Both the position numbers and the translations under genes were made by a program. A DNA stretch of 64,000 nt from Bolinopsis microptera (taxonomy: Eukaryota > Ctenophora > Tentaculata > Lobata > Bolinopsidae). The notes beneath the pieces are model-generated. The model did not search any database, was not told the DNA's origin, and saw nothing but the letters and a program-made list of their open reading frames with translations. This document shows, in pieces, positions 23,143-36,500 of this stretch (positions are counted from its first letter, which is position 1; each line of letters starts with the position of its first letter). Where the stretch lies: the NCBI RefSeq assembly GCF_026151205.1, contig NC_087075.1, forward strand, positions 9,842,303 through 9,906,302, written 5' to 3'.

Positions 23143-24594
23143 GTACCGAACAATTGCACTGTAAAACATGCTCACGATACACTCAAAATTGGAAATATTC
23201 AACGGCCCGTATATGAAACTTAGCGACTTACACTCAGTGTACACCCAGTGTTAACCAGTATTACACACTAGTAAATTCTACGTAACGCGCGAAAACAATA
23301 ATTCTGTAGCGTTTTCATTGTCATATCTCACGTCGACGGGATTAAACGCGCGCGCGCGTAACAACTTATCTTCCTGCTAACTCAGCGACTAAACACACAA
23401 CGACTTTGACAATTGACAGATGATTAAACAATTGTGAGTTATGACGGACTTAGCTGTATGGGTCAACTACTGAAACTGTATTGTTTACTATCTTATTCAT
23501 TATACTGGACATGAGATGACGAAGTATCTTAAGCAGCACTTTATACCCCCCACTTAGAACTTGATTAGTCACGCACAATAGAATCATCAAAAACCAATAC
23601 AATAAAACATCTTGATCAATAAATGCCTAGCAGCACCAGACAGCAGCCGTGTACCTTTTTCGACTCCGTGGAGCCCCTGATGGACTTTTGTTTACTTTTG
23701 TTAATAATCGGACCAACCTTTCTTTCTCGAAACATGTATCCTATTGTATTTCATTATTGTATTAAAATGTAAAGATATACTAGATATTACAACGAAATAG
23801 CGGTATACCAAATTGGCCCTTGATATTAACCGTGTTGATGGTTTTAAATTTTGTATGTTGTTAGTATTATATTTTAGTTTGTGAAGCGTTTACTCCTCCC
23901 CCTCAGCAAGACAGTTAGATGTAGATTAATGATAATAATTGTCAAATGACGTTATATATTATATAACAGTTATAAATGTTCAATAGTTGTAGAGCGATTT
24001 CAAGAGTAGTGGTCCACAGGGGTCCGAAAAAGCCGTACAGGCACTTGGGTCCTTATCCTTGTCACTAATCTCAATTGGATTCAGTTCACACAAAACATGA
24101 ACATTTAGACGTACACATTGACACGATAATTATTTGTTATTAGAAAGCAAAAAGTATAAAATAATAAGTGCGTGCGCGGCTTGAGCCGTGCCGCATAAGA
24201 ACGGATGCGTGCAGGGGCTGGAGTACGCTTGTATGTAGATTAATGAAATGTTGCATTGTAAATATTGAGATTTGACGATATATTATGATCTAATAATAAA
24301 TTTTACAAAGCTGGCTTTGGATTTAGGTAAGATTATAATTTATTTTAAAAAACCACGGATAGTTTAATTTATTTCTATTTGACGTATAATCATAAACAAT
24401 TTAATCCTGTTTTCAAGAATGCGCGGCTTTGGCGGCCAGTTATTGACTTATACATTAAATTGAATTTTAAATAGAAATGTGAATATATTAAAATTTAAAA
24501 CTTTCAAAACGGAGGCTTATAAATATTATTATATTATGATTGTAAAATAAAGGATAAAATTTTAAATTTGTTTCACTAAAAATTTGTTTCACTA

Positions 24595-24715
24595 TTTAAA
24601 CCGGCTGTATCTTCGGTTGGGCTGGATATTTTTTGATGCGATTAAAAATTTCTTTCAAAGAATACTACTAGATTCGTCCCTGTTACCACGGGCTTTCTAG
24701 TTCTTAATAAAATCG
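24595..24715 (+). repeat. Interspersed repeat matching 57740-57870 inverted
   Basis: GGCTGTATCTTCGGTTG ... GATATTTTTTGATGCGATT ... CCACGGGCTTTCTAGTT matches the reverse complement of 57740-57870. Together with 19930-20130, which matches 57890-58045, it suggests that the retrotransposon and neighbouring DNA interrupt one copy of a longer repeat. Confidence 0.6.
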
Positions 24716-25299
24716 TTATCAAGCTACAAAACTACAAATTTGAAATTGTATTTATTGAAAAATTAACATCTTTAATCAAATCAATGACCTTTCCTATCTC
24801 AATTTTACTTTCACAGTATGGTACAATCAGTGCAGTTTGTATATCCAAACACAAAACACCTGCAAAAGAAAACATACTTCGATCCCCAAATTAATTGCGC
24901 GCATTTTGTTAATTAATTTCAAACTTTTTTCAAAATTCCGTTTTGTGTGTTGTGTAATATGTTTAAAATCAACATACGCAGTTGTACAAATTACGTTTAC
25001 TACTTTTTAAATAAGAATGACGAACTCAAAAACGTTATTCTGTATTCAACTGTTTTCTTTTTCCGTTAAAAATAGGACGGCAAGTCTTTTGATAGTTACA
25101 AATTATAAAATTATAAACTAAATTATTAACTGAATTGTATTCTAAAATTGATAGTCCATAATGCCTTGTTTCACGTTGTAGCTCTTCCGCGCACAAGTGC
25201 GCGGCCTCGTCATTCGTGGCTTTCGCCACAAATACCTAGCCAAATTTAGTTTTTCCAACGTGCAGTAAAGTGGTAATTTATTACAATTAAGGTCTCATG

Positions 25300-25345
25300 A
25301 CTTTTACTGGGCCGCGCTCAGCCTGTCATTCCGCCAAATCTATGT
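25300..25345 (-). repeat. GGCGGAATGACAGGCTGA repeat, inverted copy
   Basis: CTGGGCCGCGCTCAGCC, then TGTCATTCCGCC, is the reverse complement of copies 1 and 2. A nearby palindrome CCGCGCACAAGTGCGCGG (25186-25203) has a relative at 63550-63566. 24716-25295 shows no gene. Confidence 0.65.
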
Positions 25346-25663
25346 TAATGAACATAATAGCCTGGGGTCCTCAGGTAACATTCATTGTATTACCTAGCTT
25401 CAAGCTTGTCAGTATCTTACTCCATACCTGCTTTTCTCCCTGTGCATAAATGTAAAAAGAGCGCCGCGCGTACATTTAACTTTGTAAGTATTGGCGTGTC
25501 TGTGGTCCGGTAACTATTGTATCTATCCAAGTAAAGACAGTTTACTCTATGAAAGGGGAGGTACAGATAAAGTACCAAACCGTATTGTGTATATTTGGTT
25601 GCAACTCCGTTAAATGATGAAACATGTCTCTTATGAGAGTGATACCGTGAGTTGCTTCCTTTT

Positions 25664-25692
25664 AAAAAAAAAAGAAAAAAAAAAGAAAAAGT
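25664..25692. repeat. A-rich tract with spaced G
   Basis: Two runs of about ten A separated by single G, typical of a retro-insertion tail. No partner element was identified. 25346-26285 shows no gene. Confidence 0.5.
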
Positions 25693-26289
25693 AAAGACAG
25701 TTTTATTGAGTATGAATCTTCAACCATAATTGCTGAATTCATCTGTGTTAACTGTTGGTATTAACCCTATTGATTTACTTTGCGCTACACTGGGATGTTG
25801 CGGTTTACCATTTGCAATTTGGGGGAGGAAATCTGGCTGAAGATGAATCATGACTCACTTTAGATTAGTGTGTAACTTTTGAGTTCTCCCCCATTCCAAA
25901 AGAAGTTTATCGATTTTGGTTAAAACCTCTTCGCTCTGACTTCTTCATGTATAGGGACTAAGTTTAAGTAAATTAATAAGTTTGCTTAATTTGAAGATTT
26001 GTTGATTTATAAATTCACTACAATGACTACACATAGTACGATGACATTTTGTAGACAAGTGTGATAATGTGAGGTCATAAATTTTACTTAACTTTTCTTA
26101 AATTCCAATAGAGTTAATTTTTTAATGCTTGATCAAGCATTAAAAAATTCAAGCTTGAAGTCTTCTGCATTCTTCCGGTTTTCCCCGCCAATTGTACATG
26201 TCACCTTCTTAAGTGATTTATCGTTAGGTTTTTTTAAACGACAGTATAGTTCAGTTGTCTTGCTAGTTCTATCTACGAACTCCTGTGAC

Positions 26290-27066
26290 TATTGTGCAGG
26301 ACTATGACCCAAAAATGAACTGCAAAATGTCCAGAGAAGGTTCACACGCCTTATTGATGATATTGGAACACTTCCTTACAGTGACAGGTTGGATGCCTTA
26401 CAGATTACAACACTCGCAGAGAGACGGGTTAGAGGAGATTTGATTGAAGCCTACAAAATTGTAAATGGATTGGTTGAGTATGGAAAAGATATTTTCAATT
26501 TAAGTAGATCGGGAGATAAAATTGTTAGCACTAAATCTAACAATATTGATAGAAATATTAAAACCTTGTCTAATAATTTTTTTATCAGAGCGTGTTATCA
26601 GCTTTTGGAATAAATTGCCATCTTTTGTTAGAAATTCAGTGTCTGTTATTGATTTTAAAATTAATCTAGAAGAATTTAAAAAGACTAATAATTTAGTAGA
26701 CACAGGCAACTTTTGGGAAGTGTCAAATATAGTTTTAGCAAAAATAGAGGGTGTAAATTATATCGAAAAGAAGAAGCAACAAGTCCAATATTTATATAAA
26801 AATCCGTGTGTTGCCAAGAGAAAGGGAATAAATATCTCATGAATTTGTTTTTATTTATTTATTTTTTAAATTAACGGTTTTTAACTTTTTAAACTTTTTT
26901 ATATGTAAATAAATTATGACAATTATGTTAGTTATAGAATTTGTTTGTTTTTTAATGATGAAGGCTGTGAAATGTTCACAGTTCTGATAATGAGGAAATC
27001 AGAAAGAATGTTTAAAACTAGTGATGATGTTTATGTCATTATTCTTAATCTAATCTAATCTAATCT
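26290..27066 (+). pseudogene. 3' fragment of a non-LTR retrotransposon with pentanucleotide tail
   Basis: Broken plus-strand frames encode the C-terminal tail of a CR1/L2-like reverse transcriptase: LQNVQRRFTRLIDDIG, YSDRLDALQITTLAERRVRG, DLIEAYKIVNG. After a frameshift near 26580-26600 follows LSERVISFWNKLPSFVRNSV and DFKINLEEF. No RT core is present, so this is a severely 5'-truncated copy. About 220 bp of noncoding DNA follow the last stop, and the copy ends in ATCTA repeats (27044-27066), a typical 3' tail of the group. Confidence 0.85.
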
Positions 27067-27103
27067 GCATTCAGGAAACGAAGCAGTTTCCTGAAAACAA
27101 TTA

Positions 27104-27155
27104 TGTTGGCGCATGGTCAATGGTTAGAGCTTTCGCCTGAGCAGCACCTTTAACC
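27104..27155 (+). mobile_element. tRNA-derived SINE fragment
   Basis: GGCGCATGGTCAATGGTTAG followed by AGCTTTCGCCTGAGCAG resembles the 5' half of a tRNA with a box A-like stretch. Box B is missing, so it is a fragment or a chance match. Confidence 0.35.
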
Positions 27156-27194
27156 CTCCTTATAGCTGACATTTCTTGATTGATGCTTTATGAA

Positions 27195-27540
27195 TGGAGA
27201 TGTTCCAACGCCATTCCTCCTGCGGTATTGAAATCTAGTGGTGTGAAGGGGCCTGTTAATAATATGATAAATTAGTAGTTATTTTAGATTTATTAAAGAG
27301 CGGTGTGAGGATAGCTCTTTCTACATTTAAGACCTTCGTTACATACACGATCTTGTTCTTCTCATGTGTCTAATACGTCTGTGAAATGCTTTTGTCACTT
27401 TTGGACTGATCTTGAGGGTGAAGTTCCCTTGTACCTGTGAATGCTCTGTCTAGCAGCGATCAGCTCTCACAATGAAGTCTATCCTTGCACAATGAAGTCT
27501 ATCGGTACCATTCGATAATTTGAGTGTTAGTGGTACTGAA
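27195..27540 (-). pseudogene. Orphan domain (DVRV/TGGMA), interrupted decayed copy
   Basis: On the minus strand PFTPLDFNTAGGMA can be read near 27205-27250, matching SFTPLVFSTTGGMA of the copy at 16867-17434. An AT-rich insertion of about 50 bp interrupts it at roughly 27256-27300. Remnants of the upstream half follow to 27540. It is a third copy of the same element, badly damaged. Confidence 0.55.
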
Positions 27541-27746
27541 AGGAGCGGAGTCTCTGTTTCAACATCTTTGCATCTGATAACTTTTAAATTTTTTTTCTAG
27601 TTCAAAATTTAAAACACTGATATAGAAATGTGATACTATTTTCATTTCAACATGTTTAGGATAAAACAGTTTTCGATTGAAAACTCAAAGTTGTCCTTTA
27701 AAAATGTGTTATTATAATAGGTTATATGGAAAGTAAAAACTGAAGG

Positions 27747-30700
27747 ATGCTGTGTACAAAATTCAGCCGGGGTGCATTCCCTAAGCTTATCTCGAGCTTT
27801 CGTGGGTTGCAACAACTTGATCTAGAAAATGAACTTGGTCTGGGCTGGGCTATAGATCTCAAGAAGGTATGTCTCAGTGTTAGATTATTCAAGAACATAA
27901 CTTTTATTGATCAATAATCAGCAAATATTTACATATTTGTTCTATGATTATAATAACTTATACTAATACTATGGATAATGGATATTGATTAAAGAAGAAC
28001 GTATATACATGATCACAAGCCTTACATTTCGATCACAGTGATTTTGAAAATTGTGCGTTCAGAAATATTGGTAGCAATGGACCATTTCCGTTACCTATGT
28101 ATTGTGCTCTGCCAATTGCATCACTTGATTTAATTGAATGTATATATTGTTTGAAACTTTATCTAGCTAGTGATGCTAAGTGAGTGCTCTCCTTTAAAAA
28201 AAACTATTGTATTGTAGAGTTACTGAAGAAGTCAGATCTGTCGTAAATGACCTGATTTCTTTACAGGAGGTAAAAGCGGGTCTGGCAGATAAGCCTGCAA
28301 TGAAAGACATTGTAAATTACTACTTCAACAAAGCTGCTCCCATCTGTGAAGAGGAGTGCCTCAAGAATTTTAGAATTGGTAGCTATGAAAAATCTCTTCA
28401 AATGATTAGGTGAGTGTGGTTTTAAGTGCTAATTAATGAATCTCATGGCTACTGCAGACCAGTATAAGTCTAAAACAGCTGTATTATAAGATGATACAGC
28501 TAATACAGATAAAATGTTCGGATTGATGCTAGAAGGCTGTGCATCATACCGATACAATGCAAAATGAGCCATTTCTAAAGTACTCTAAAAATAAAGCAAG
28601 AAAACCAAAACATTCTCTCACAGAGAATTCCACTACACAGGGGAACACTGGGTGTGATAAAACCGTGTAACAACGTCATAACAATCTCGTTTCCCCTTCG
28701 TCGGGAGAGCGGAGAGATAGAGACGATAACTGGTTTCAGATCCCAGCATTCTCATCATCGTACTCCAACTAAAGGTGGTCTCAGGTATTTTACTACCTTC
28801 ATCTCTTGGTCAATTTCTTTTTTGATCCCTTTATTTCAAATGCCTTGTTAAATCTATTAGCATCTTCGATATCCAAACTATGTGTATTGCATGAGCTAAG
28901 AAACAAATCTAGTTTAATTAAAATTTGCCGAATCCACGAAATTCCTTTTAACATTTTTTTCATCTCAGGTTCTCAGAATCGATAGATGTAAGTACAATCG
29001 ACTGCCTGGCTCAAATTAACAGTTTCACGTGTTCCCTGATGGACGTTCCCTTTGGAGGTGCTAAGGGAGGAGTAAAGATAAACCCTGCTAATTATACTAA
29101 TAGAGAGCTGGAGAAGATAACGAGACGTTTCACTGTCGAGCTCGGCAAGAAAGGGTTTCTATTTTCACCACTTGATTTATCTTGCTTTTCTAAGTCTCAT
29201 ATCTTTATATAATAAAATCTATACGTAATAAAATGTCCAGCTACTGCCACTTCTATGCCATGCTAATAAAAATTCAACAGGTTTATTGGACCGGGAATAG
29301 ACGTGTTGGGACCTGATCTAGGAACCGGAGAACAGGAAATGAACTGGATAGCTGACACATACCGTAATACTCTGGGATCCCAGGACTTAAACGCCACCGC
29401 TTGTGTTACGGGCAAATCTCAACTTATGGGTGAGTATTGAGTAGTCACTAGTCAATACTATTTCTTGTTCTAATTCAGACACCAGCCTTAAGGGGTACCA
29501 ATATGAGCCAGTAGCAAATGTCTCTCATCTGTTTAAGATTTTAAATAAATCTCCCAAACACAACAGGTGGTATCCACGGTCGAGAAAGTAGTGCTGGTAA
29601 AGGACTCTACTTAACCACATCTCACTTCCTGGACAACGCGGACTTCATGAAGATAGTCCAGCTTATTCCTGGGGTCTACAGCAAGTCTATCATCATTCAG
29701 GTTAATTATTTTATTCACTTATTAAACTACTTCGAACAGATGGCTATTTAATATTTATAAGCGCATTATATTTAAAAGTTATTTAAATGACCGGTATAGT
29801 ATTTGTAACACTTCTCTACTACAGGGATTTGGTAACCTGGGTAAGCACACAAGCAAATACTTCTCCCGGTATGGAGCTAAAGTTATTGGTATAATAGAGA
29901 AGGATGCTTCTTTGTATAACCCTGAGGGTATCAATCACCAAGCTCTTCAAGACTGGGTCAGTGAACACTTTCTATTTCTTTTATCCATCGGTAGAAGTTC
30001 ACGTCGTGAAATCTCCGTTATTTTGTATAAATTCAACCGTTTTTAACTTTCTCATTCTTTGAGCTGTCATCTATACCTGTTTTGTCTATCTCTTCAATCT
30101 TCATGAATAGAAATCAAATTAACAAAAAAAAAGCAAGTTTTTATGTCAATCTTGTCCAGGTGGAACAAACAGGATCTATAAAAGATTTCCCCGGAGCAGA
30201 AATGACAGACAGAGATCTTCTCCACGAACCTTGCGACATCCTGATACCTTGCGCCGTTGAGAGGATTATCACCAGTGACAATGTCAACAAGATTCAAGCT
30301 AAGATTATTGTTGAAGGAGCTAACTGTACTATGTCCCCGATGGCGTATGAAATGCTGCTCAAGAAGAATGTTCTTATCATTCCTGACATCCTTGTTAATT
30401 CCGGTACGTGATTTTCCCTAGTCAGCCACATGGGGTTTTCTTTTCCCTCTCCATATAACATATATCCACATATCATAATGTAAATTAGGCTCTAGCCTGA
30501 TTTCCGATTTAAGCATTTAAATAATTTTGGCGGCGTACCAGGGAAATCGCACTGATAAGAATCGTTTTTATCAACATCATTCATTATCTACATAACATAG
30601 CGACTAGCGTACAGAACTTTCTAGCTCTAACTTCATCATGGGTTGTTTTAGTTCAGCAGCAACGGAATCCGGGAACAATACCAATAATACCAAACATTCC

Positions 30701-31492
30701 AGGTAGCGTTTGCAGCTCGTACTTTGAGTGGCTGAAGAACATGAGACACGTTTCCTTCGGGAGACTCACCTTCAAGTATGAGCGTGAGGCAAACCAACAT
30801 CTCCTCAACTCTGTTCAGAGCTCTATTGAGACTCTCTTCAATATTGATTGTCCCATCATACCATCCGCTGGTTAGTATTTTACTTACATTTTCTGATGTA
30901 CTGGTTATGGGACTTGTTTTTGTGAAGTGGCTTATTTCAATGTATGTCCAAGTTGGTGTATAATTAGATAAGTAAAGTTGCTGAAAGAAATATTATTCCC
31001 AGATTTTGAATCGAAGATGTCCGGTGCTTCTGAGAAAGACTTTGTAAACAGCGGTCTCTCGTACACTATTGAAGGTAAGCCTGAAAAAACCTTACTTGTC
31101 TACCATTTCCAGTTTCCTCATTGTGCTTGTACAGATCAGCAACCTCTACTTTCCAAGACATATTTCTGATAATTCTAGTTTCTAGTATCAATATAATTTG
31201 GAAAATTCTATCGATATCAGTTAAAGGGGTTAAAAGTTGTCTGAACTCTAATACTTATCAGTGAAACAATACTCCACTTCTCAGCAAGTTGCAAATTCTA
31301 AACCTAATTAAAATCTCACATTACCAAACTCCTACCTATACTAATCTCCAAACCCTCACAGGAACTGTTGACGACGTTAACAAACTGAGAAAAAGACACG
31401 ATCTAGGTCTGGATCTCCGTCAGGCTTGTTATGTTCTAGCTATGTCTAAGATAGTGACAACCTACGCTACTGCTGGCTACACCTTCACGTAG
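27747..31492 (+). CDS. Divergent glutamate dehydrogenase paralog (mitochondrial)
   Basis: Eleven exons close in frame to 540 residues: 27747-27866, 28267-28409, 28641-28784, 28969-29154, 29281-29429, 29567-29700, 29825-29956, 30160-30403, 30703-30870, 31003-31074, 31362-31492. All introns are GT-AG. Animal GDH converts glutamate to 2-oxoglutarate and ammonia in the mitochondrial matrix. The N-terminus ([20 protein letters not shown]) looks like a targeting peptide. Conserved parts include KGGLRF (Lys132), DVPFGGAK (Lys168), GPDLGTGE, the dinucleotide motif GFGNLG and the C-terminal antenna-bearing region ending AGYTFT. The family lysine 24 residues after Lys132 is Thr156 here (NSFTCS in place of MTYKCA); in characterised GDHs it contacts the substrate carboxylate. 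EGANGPITP has become EGANCTMSP. Activity may therefore be altered or lost, but the frame is open and all splice sites are good, which argues for selection. Confidence is high for the family and moderate for exact exon 1. Confidence 0.92.
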
Positions 31493-31743
31493 TCAGGTAT
31501 GTTTTGGCATGTTGAAATTTGTATTATATTTGTTTAAAAATCATATGATGCATGATTTATTCATTAATATCGTAGATTTATGGTCGACTTTTAATCATAA
31601 AAAGGTTCAGAATTTTGAGATTTTTGGGTTTTATGTTAAACTATCAAACCAAATTCGAACTTCAGTATTTTAAATCTTAAATTGATTTGGTATAACGATT
31701 AGCTGATTTTAATTAACTTATTGATTTATAAAACCTAATAGAG

Positions 31744-31749
31744 AATAAA
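31744..31749 (+). terminator. Candidate polyadenylation signal of the first GDH gene
   Basis: AATAAA lies about 250 bp after the stop codon. A second duplicated block near 32028-32110 (AACTGGCAACYAGTGTAAAC twice) follows in the intergenic region. Confidence 0.4.
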
Positions 31750-32526
31750 ACTTTTCCGCTAATACGATTTTTTAACCTTTTGAGGGAGATTCTTTTGGAA
31801 ATATTATAATCGATCCTGGTAATATTTACCCTTTGATATTACATTTTTATATGGAGGTTCCAGGGTTGGAGAAACTCGAGAATTATCTGTAATAATAAGA
31901 GAAATATTATATATTTTTGAAAAGTAAATGTTAAGTGTTCAGTATGTTTAGTAGAGTTCATTTTGTATAAATTTTTAAAAAGAATGGAGATCCGAGTTTC
32001 TTTCCTCTAGAATCAGCTGGAACTGGCAACCAGTGTAAACGTTTAACAAATTAATAACGTTTAAACAGCTGCAACTGGCAACTAGTGTAAACGCACAACA
32101 GATAAGGAACGTTTTAACTTATTAAAATTCTCGATTACATGCTTGGTAGGTATTTGCACTGGCAAGCATGCAGCAGAGGGTATTGCTTCTCAACATACGA
32201 TTGTTCTGCGTGATAATCGCTTAAACTTATCTTATTCTGGCATGATGGAATTATGAGTCAGGTACAAATAAATATTCAATTTGTACGAAAATAAGGACAT
32301 CTGGAAACAAGTTTATGACAAGATCAGTTACGTAGATATTTGAGTAGTGCAAAGTTGATAACTGTACATTTGACACTACTTATCAGTATGTATTAAACAA
32401 GTGTATTACTTTACAGCTATAATATTAACGATATTGTACTATTGACTATTGTACACGACAAACCCTGATTTAGCAAGCGGTTTCTTTCTCAGGTCCCCCG
32501 AAAGTTATAATTTACTGGGTGTGTTC

Positions 32527-32632
32527 TTTAGTATTTACCGGGATTATTTAGTATTTACCGGGATTATTTAGTATTTACCGGGATTATTTAGTATTTACCG
32601 GGATTATTTAGTATTTACCGGGATTATTTCAT
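32527..32632. repeat. 21-bp tandem repeat between the GDH genes
   Basis: Five copies of TAGTATTTACCGGGATTATT plus T. The remaining intergenic DNA (31493-33572) shows no gene. Promoter elements of the second GDH gene presumably lie in 32640-33572, but none is distinctive. Confidence 0.9.
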
Positions 32633-33572
32633 TTCTCCGACAACTCCGTTAAATCGGATCCGACTGTATAGCACTATACGACTGTATGTATGTGAGTAGA
32701 GATATAAAGATATAAAGAGAGTATACTCGCAGTATTTTGTTACAGTGCCTCCTAACTTGACACAACATACCACTGCAACTACTGTACTTTAGCAGGCTTC
32801 TGTTCGTTGCTTTACACTCCTACTTTGGTACTTGCTATACTCGGTAATACACCGTTTATCGCTTACTCCAGATTATCGTTAGGTAATTACCGAGTGGTAA
32901 TTGCCCCATTACGGTAATTACACTCTGTCCGTTGCCTGGTGAGATATTTAGTCGTTGGCAGTAGATTCTGCAGTACATGTGTGACGTGTGGTGCAGTGTG
33001 TGGGTTAATGTTCTGTGTGGTTGTGGTAACTTTCAATGCTTACATACAACTTTTATTTAGTGTAAGTATGCACAATGAGTATTAACTATACATAGTTTGT
33101 CGCAGTATTCACAGTGCAGTGTATACTGTGTGTATTGAATTGTGTGCTCCACCCTGTATTACTTACATCACAGTGTTTAATGTTAATCTGCAGTGTTCGT
33201 TTCCTTACTCTCCTTTATCTGGTGTGAAGTTAGTTTAACCGTGTGTTGTTTTAGCGTCCCTTTTTTTGTGTGTCTTTTTTCATACTCAGTGTGGAACAGG
33301 CTGTAGATCTGTTGAATCCTTTTAAGTTTTTATCAGTTTTTCTGTCCAACCTGTTTCCGGTATAAGGCCCAAAGCAAAATATTCTTCAAACCATGGTAAC
33401 CTGTGAAACTGTATGAACCGTTTTATTATTTAGCCATTTAACCGTTTCATTATTTAGCTATTTAACCGTTTTATTGATCAGCTATTTGAACTATTTAACT
33501 TATTAACCAATTAATTAACCAACCAACTAATTAACGAACCAACCAACTAACTAACCATTTATCGTAGCCAAG

Positions 33573-36500
33573 ATGTTCAGTAAGGGAGTAGCACTAAGAC
33601 ATGTGCTCAGAAGGGCGCCCCTCACACAGACTAGGTGTATGGCTGATAGTGGCTGGCGTAGTGATGTAGAAGAAGTAAGTAAAAGTTTAACTAATTAATT
33701 GATAAATAAACTTATCGAAAAATTAAATGATTGATTTATTTTCCGATTGATTTATCTATAATGAACTTCTTATTTATTGATCAATCCACGTGGTCAGGAC
33801 ATGAATATTTATAAGTATTTAAGAACAGTTAACTGACCAGGTAATTTTCCCAGGTAAGAAAGATAGCACTGAGTGAAAATCCACCCTTCTCTACAATTGT
33901 TGATTACTACTTCAACAAAGCAGCTCCTTATGCAGAGGAGGCGATCAAGGCTCAGACTCGCAGTACTAAGATGCCAACTGAGATCAAGAACCGCCTCGTC
34001 TCGGTGAGAAATTTAATTAATTAGCTCATTAGGGAACTGACTAGATAATTATTGAAAAATTTTCGGTATGCAAAACTATGCGACATGACATTCCACAAAC
34101 TAAACATAGAAAAATGTCTAATTCAGCATAATAGTTTTTGATAATTCTTAATAAAAACCTAATAACTTTTGTCTTCAGGGTGTACTCTCAGATTTGAAGC
34201 CATGTAACTCAGTTCTGTCCCTCTCCTTCCCTCTGAGGCGAGATAACGGAGAAATTGTAACCATCCACGGATACAGAGCCCAGCATTCCCAACACAGGAC
34301 TCCTTGCAAAGGAGGTCAGTTAATTAGCTAGTTGGTTAACTAATTTATCGCTAATTAGGTTATCAATGTTTCATTCTAAATGATTTCATGGCATTAAATT
34401 CCTTTTCCTGTAGAAATGAAATGACATTCCTTTCCTCAAGGAATAAAATAACATTCCTTTTCCCCCAGGAATGAGGTTCAGTGATGAGGTACACGAGGAC
34501 GAGGTTAAAGCTTTGGCTAAACTCATGACCTACAAGTGTGCTGTGTGTGATGTACCTTTCGGTGGTGCTAAGGCTGGAATCAAGATCGACCCAAAAAGTA
34601 AGTGTTATTTCTCTTATTTTTAGTGTTTTTAAAGTCATGCTATCAAGTCGAAGTCTCTGGTGAATATTTAACCTCCTTCATCTTCATCAGATACAGTTTA
34701 TGGCCCTAATTAACCAATAACCCCATTTAACAATCTTAACAAGTTCATCACCCTATCAGTGTTCTCTGATATGGAGTTGGAGAAGATCACTAGGAGGTTC
34801 ACAGTAGAGCTGGCAAAGAAAGGATTCCTGGGACCTGGTATTGATGTGCCAGCTCCTGACATGGGTACTGGTGAGAGAGAGATGAGTTGGATGGCAGACA
34901 CGTACAAGAACACAATTGGAGTTACTGACCTCAACTCTCACGCTTGTGTCACTGGTTAGTCTTTAGCACGTGATTTGTTTGTGTTTTTAAGGGTTTTAGA
35001 GGGAAATCAAATCTTTCAATAGAAAGAATCTGTGGACCTTTGAAAATTCAGTTAAAGATTATGCCAACTTTGCCAAGTACAAGTTTGCAAAACTTGATAA
35101 AAAGATATCCTTGTATTTAAACTATGATATAAATATATCCTTGTGTTTCAGGTAAGCCAATAGTAATGGGAGGTATCCACGGCAGAACCTCAGCTACAGG
35201 ACGTGGTGTTTACCACTCTACCAACATATTTGTGGAGGACCCTGAGTTTATGGAAATGGTTGGACTTGTTCCCGGACTTTCAGGAAAAACTTGCATCTTA
35301 CAGGTTAGCTAACTTAATGACTCTTACAATTTTCTGTTTTAAATTCATATCGGAATTGATGAAATGCGGATACTTATACTGGATATTAGGAAAGAGTCCA
35401 TCGCGAAATATTGATGACCTTCTATCCCGTTTTCTTTCGTCGCGATCACATGACCTCTCACGATCACATGACCTCTCCCAGGGTTTCGGTAACGTAGGTC
35501 TGCACACAGCACGTTATTTCCACCGAGCAGGAGCTAAGATTATCGGAGTTATCGAGTGGGACGGCAGTATTTACAACCCATCTGGTATCGACCCTAAAGC
35601 TCTCGAGGTTAGCATATTTCTACTGCCTTATTTATCTGGTTTATTTATTATATGGTCTCTTACTTGTGTTTAGCTGATTTCATTATATTATATAGGGTAT
35701 ATACTGCTGAGTGTTTCTACTCCATTCGGCAGAGGCTGTACTGACCAATTTCGATCATTTTGATCTGTATCGTATGTATCCGCGACGCGACTGTTGCTCT
35801 CAAAGAACTATCAAAGAATTTACGACTAACAGAATATATCCCCGTGTAGGGGGGGTTGCAACGACCATTAATGTCAGTAGATGGAATTTTGTCAAAACTG
35901 ACATTGTCATTAATGGTCATTAATGGTCATTAATGGTCATTAATGGTCATTAAATAATTGAAATTCTGAACTATCTTGGAAGCAACATGTCCAAGAAATT
36001 TACAATTATGATCACTTTGTATCACTTCTATAAAGTTAACCACTGCCCATACCCGGGGAAAAACATTATTCCCAAAGCGATGGAATAAGCACCAAGATAA
36101 AGGTGAAATCGTGGAGCAGGGAAGCACAATTAAGATGAATAAGCTTCTAGACAGCATGAAAAGGGGTTCAAAATCGGGTGAGTTGCTGTTCTCCTCATCT
36201 TCTGGGTACAAAAAGTCCTACTTGAATAGTGACAGTGATTTAATTCGTGCGAAGGCCAACCGTGTTGCATTGCAGTTTTCCGAACTGTACCCTGGTGATG
36301 ATGAAAGAGAAGAGGAATCAGATAATGAGTCAGATTTCGTCGCACCAGATAGTGAAAGTGAAGACAAGGATCTTCATGACTTAGTTACTATAAAAGACAA
36401 GAAAATCAACAAAAACGGGAAAAACACCGCTATTACGAAGTTCTGTAATTTTGGTAAGACGATATTTGGAAATAAAAGTCGGAGATCGAAATTTTTTGGT

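Noticed and set aside
19505-25345. A 5.8-kb transposon bounded by GGCGGAATGACAGGCTGA inverted ends
   Set aside because: Similarity continues outside the supposed tips and a third copy lies at 18990, so these look like inverted copies of an interspersed repeat rather than element termini.
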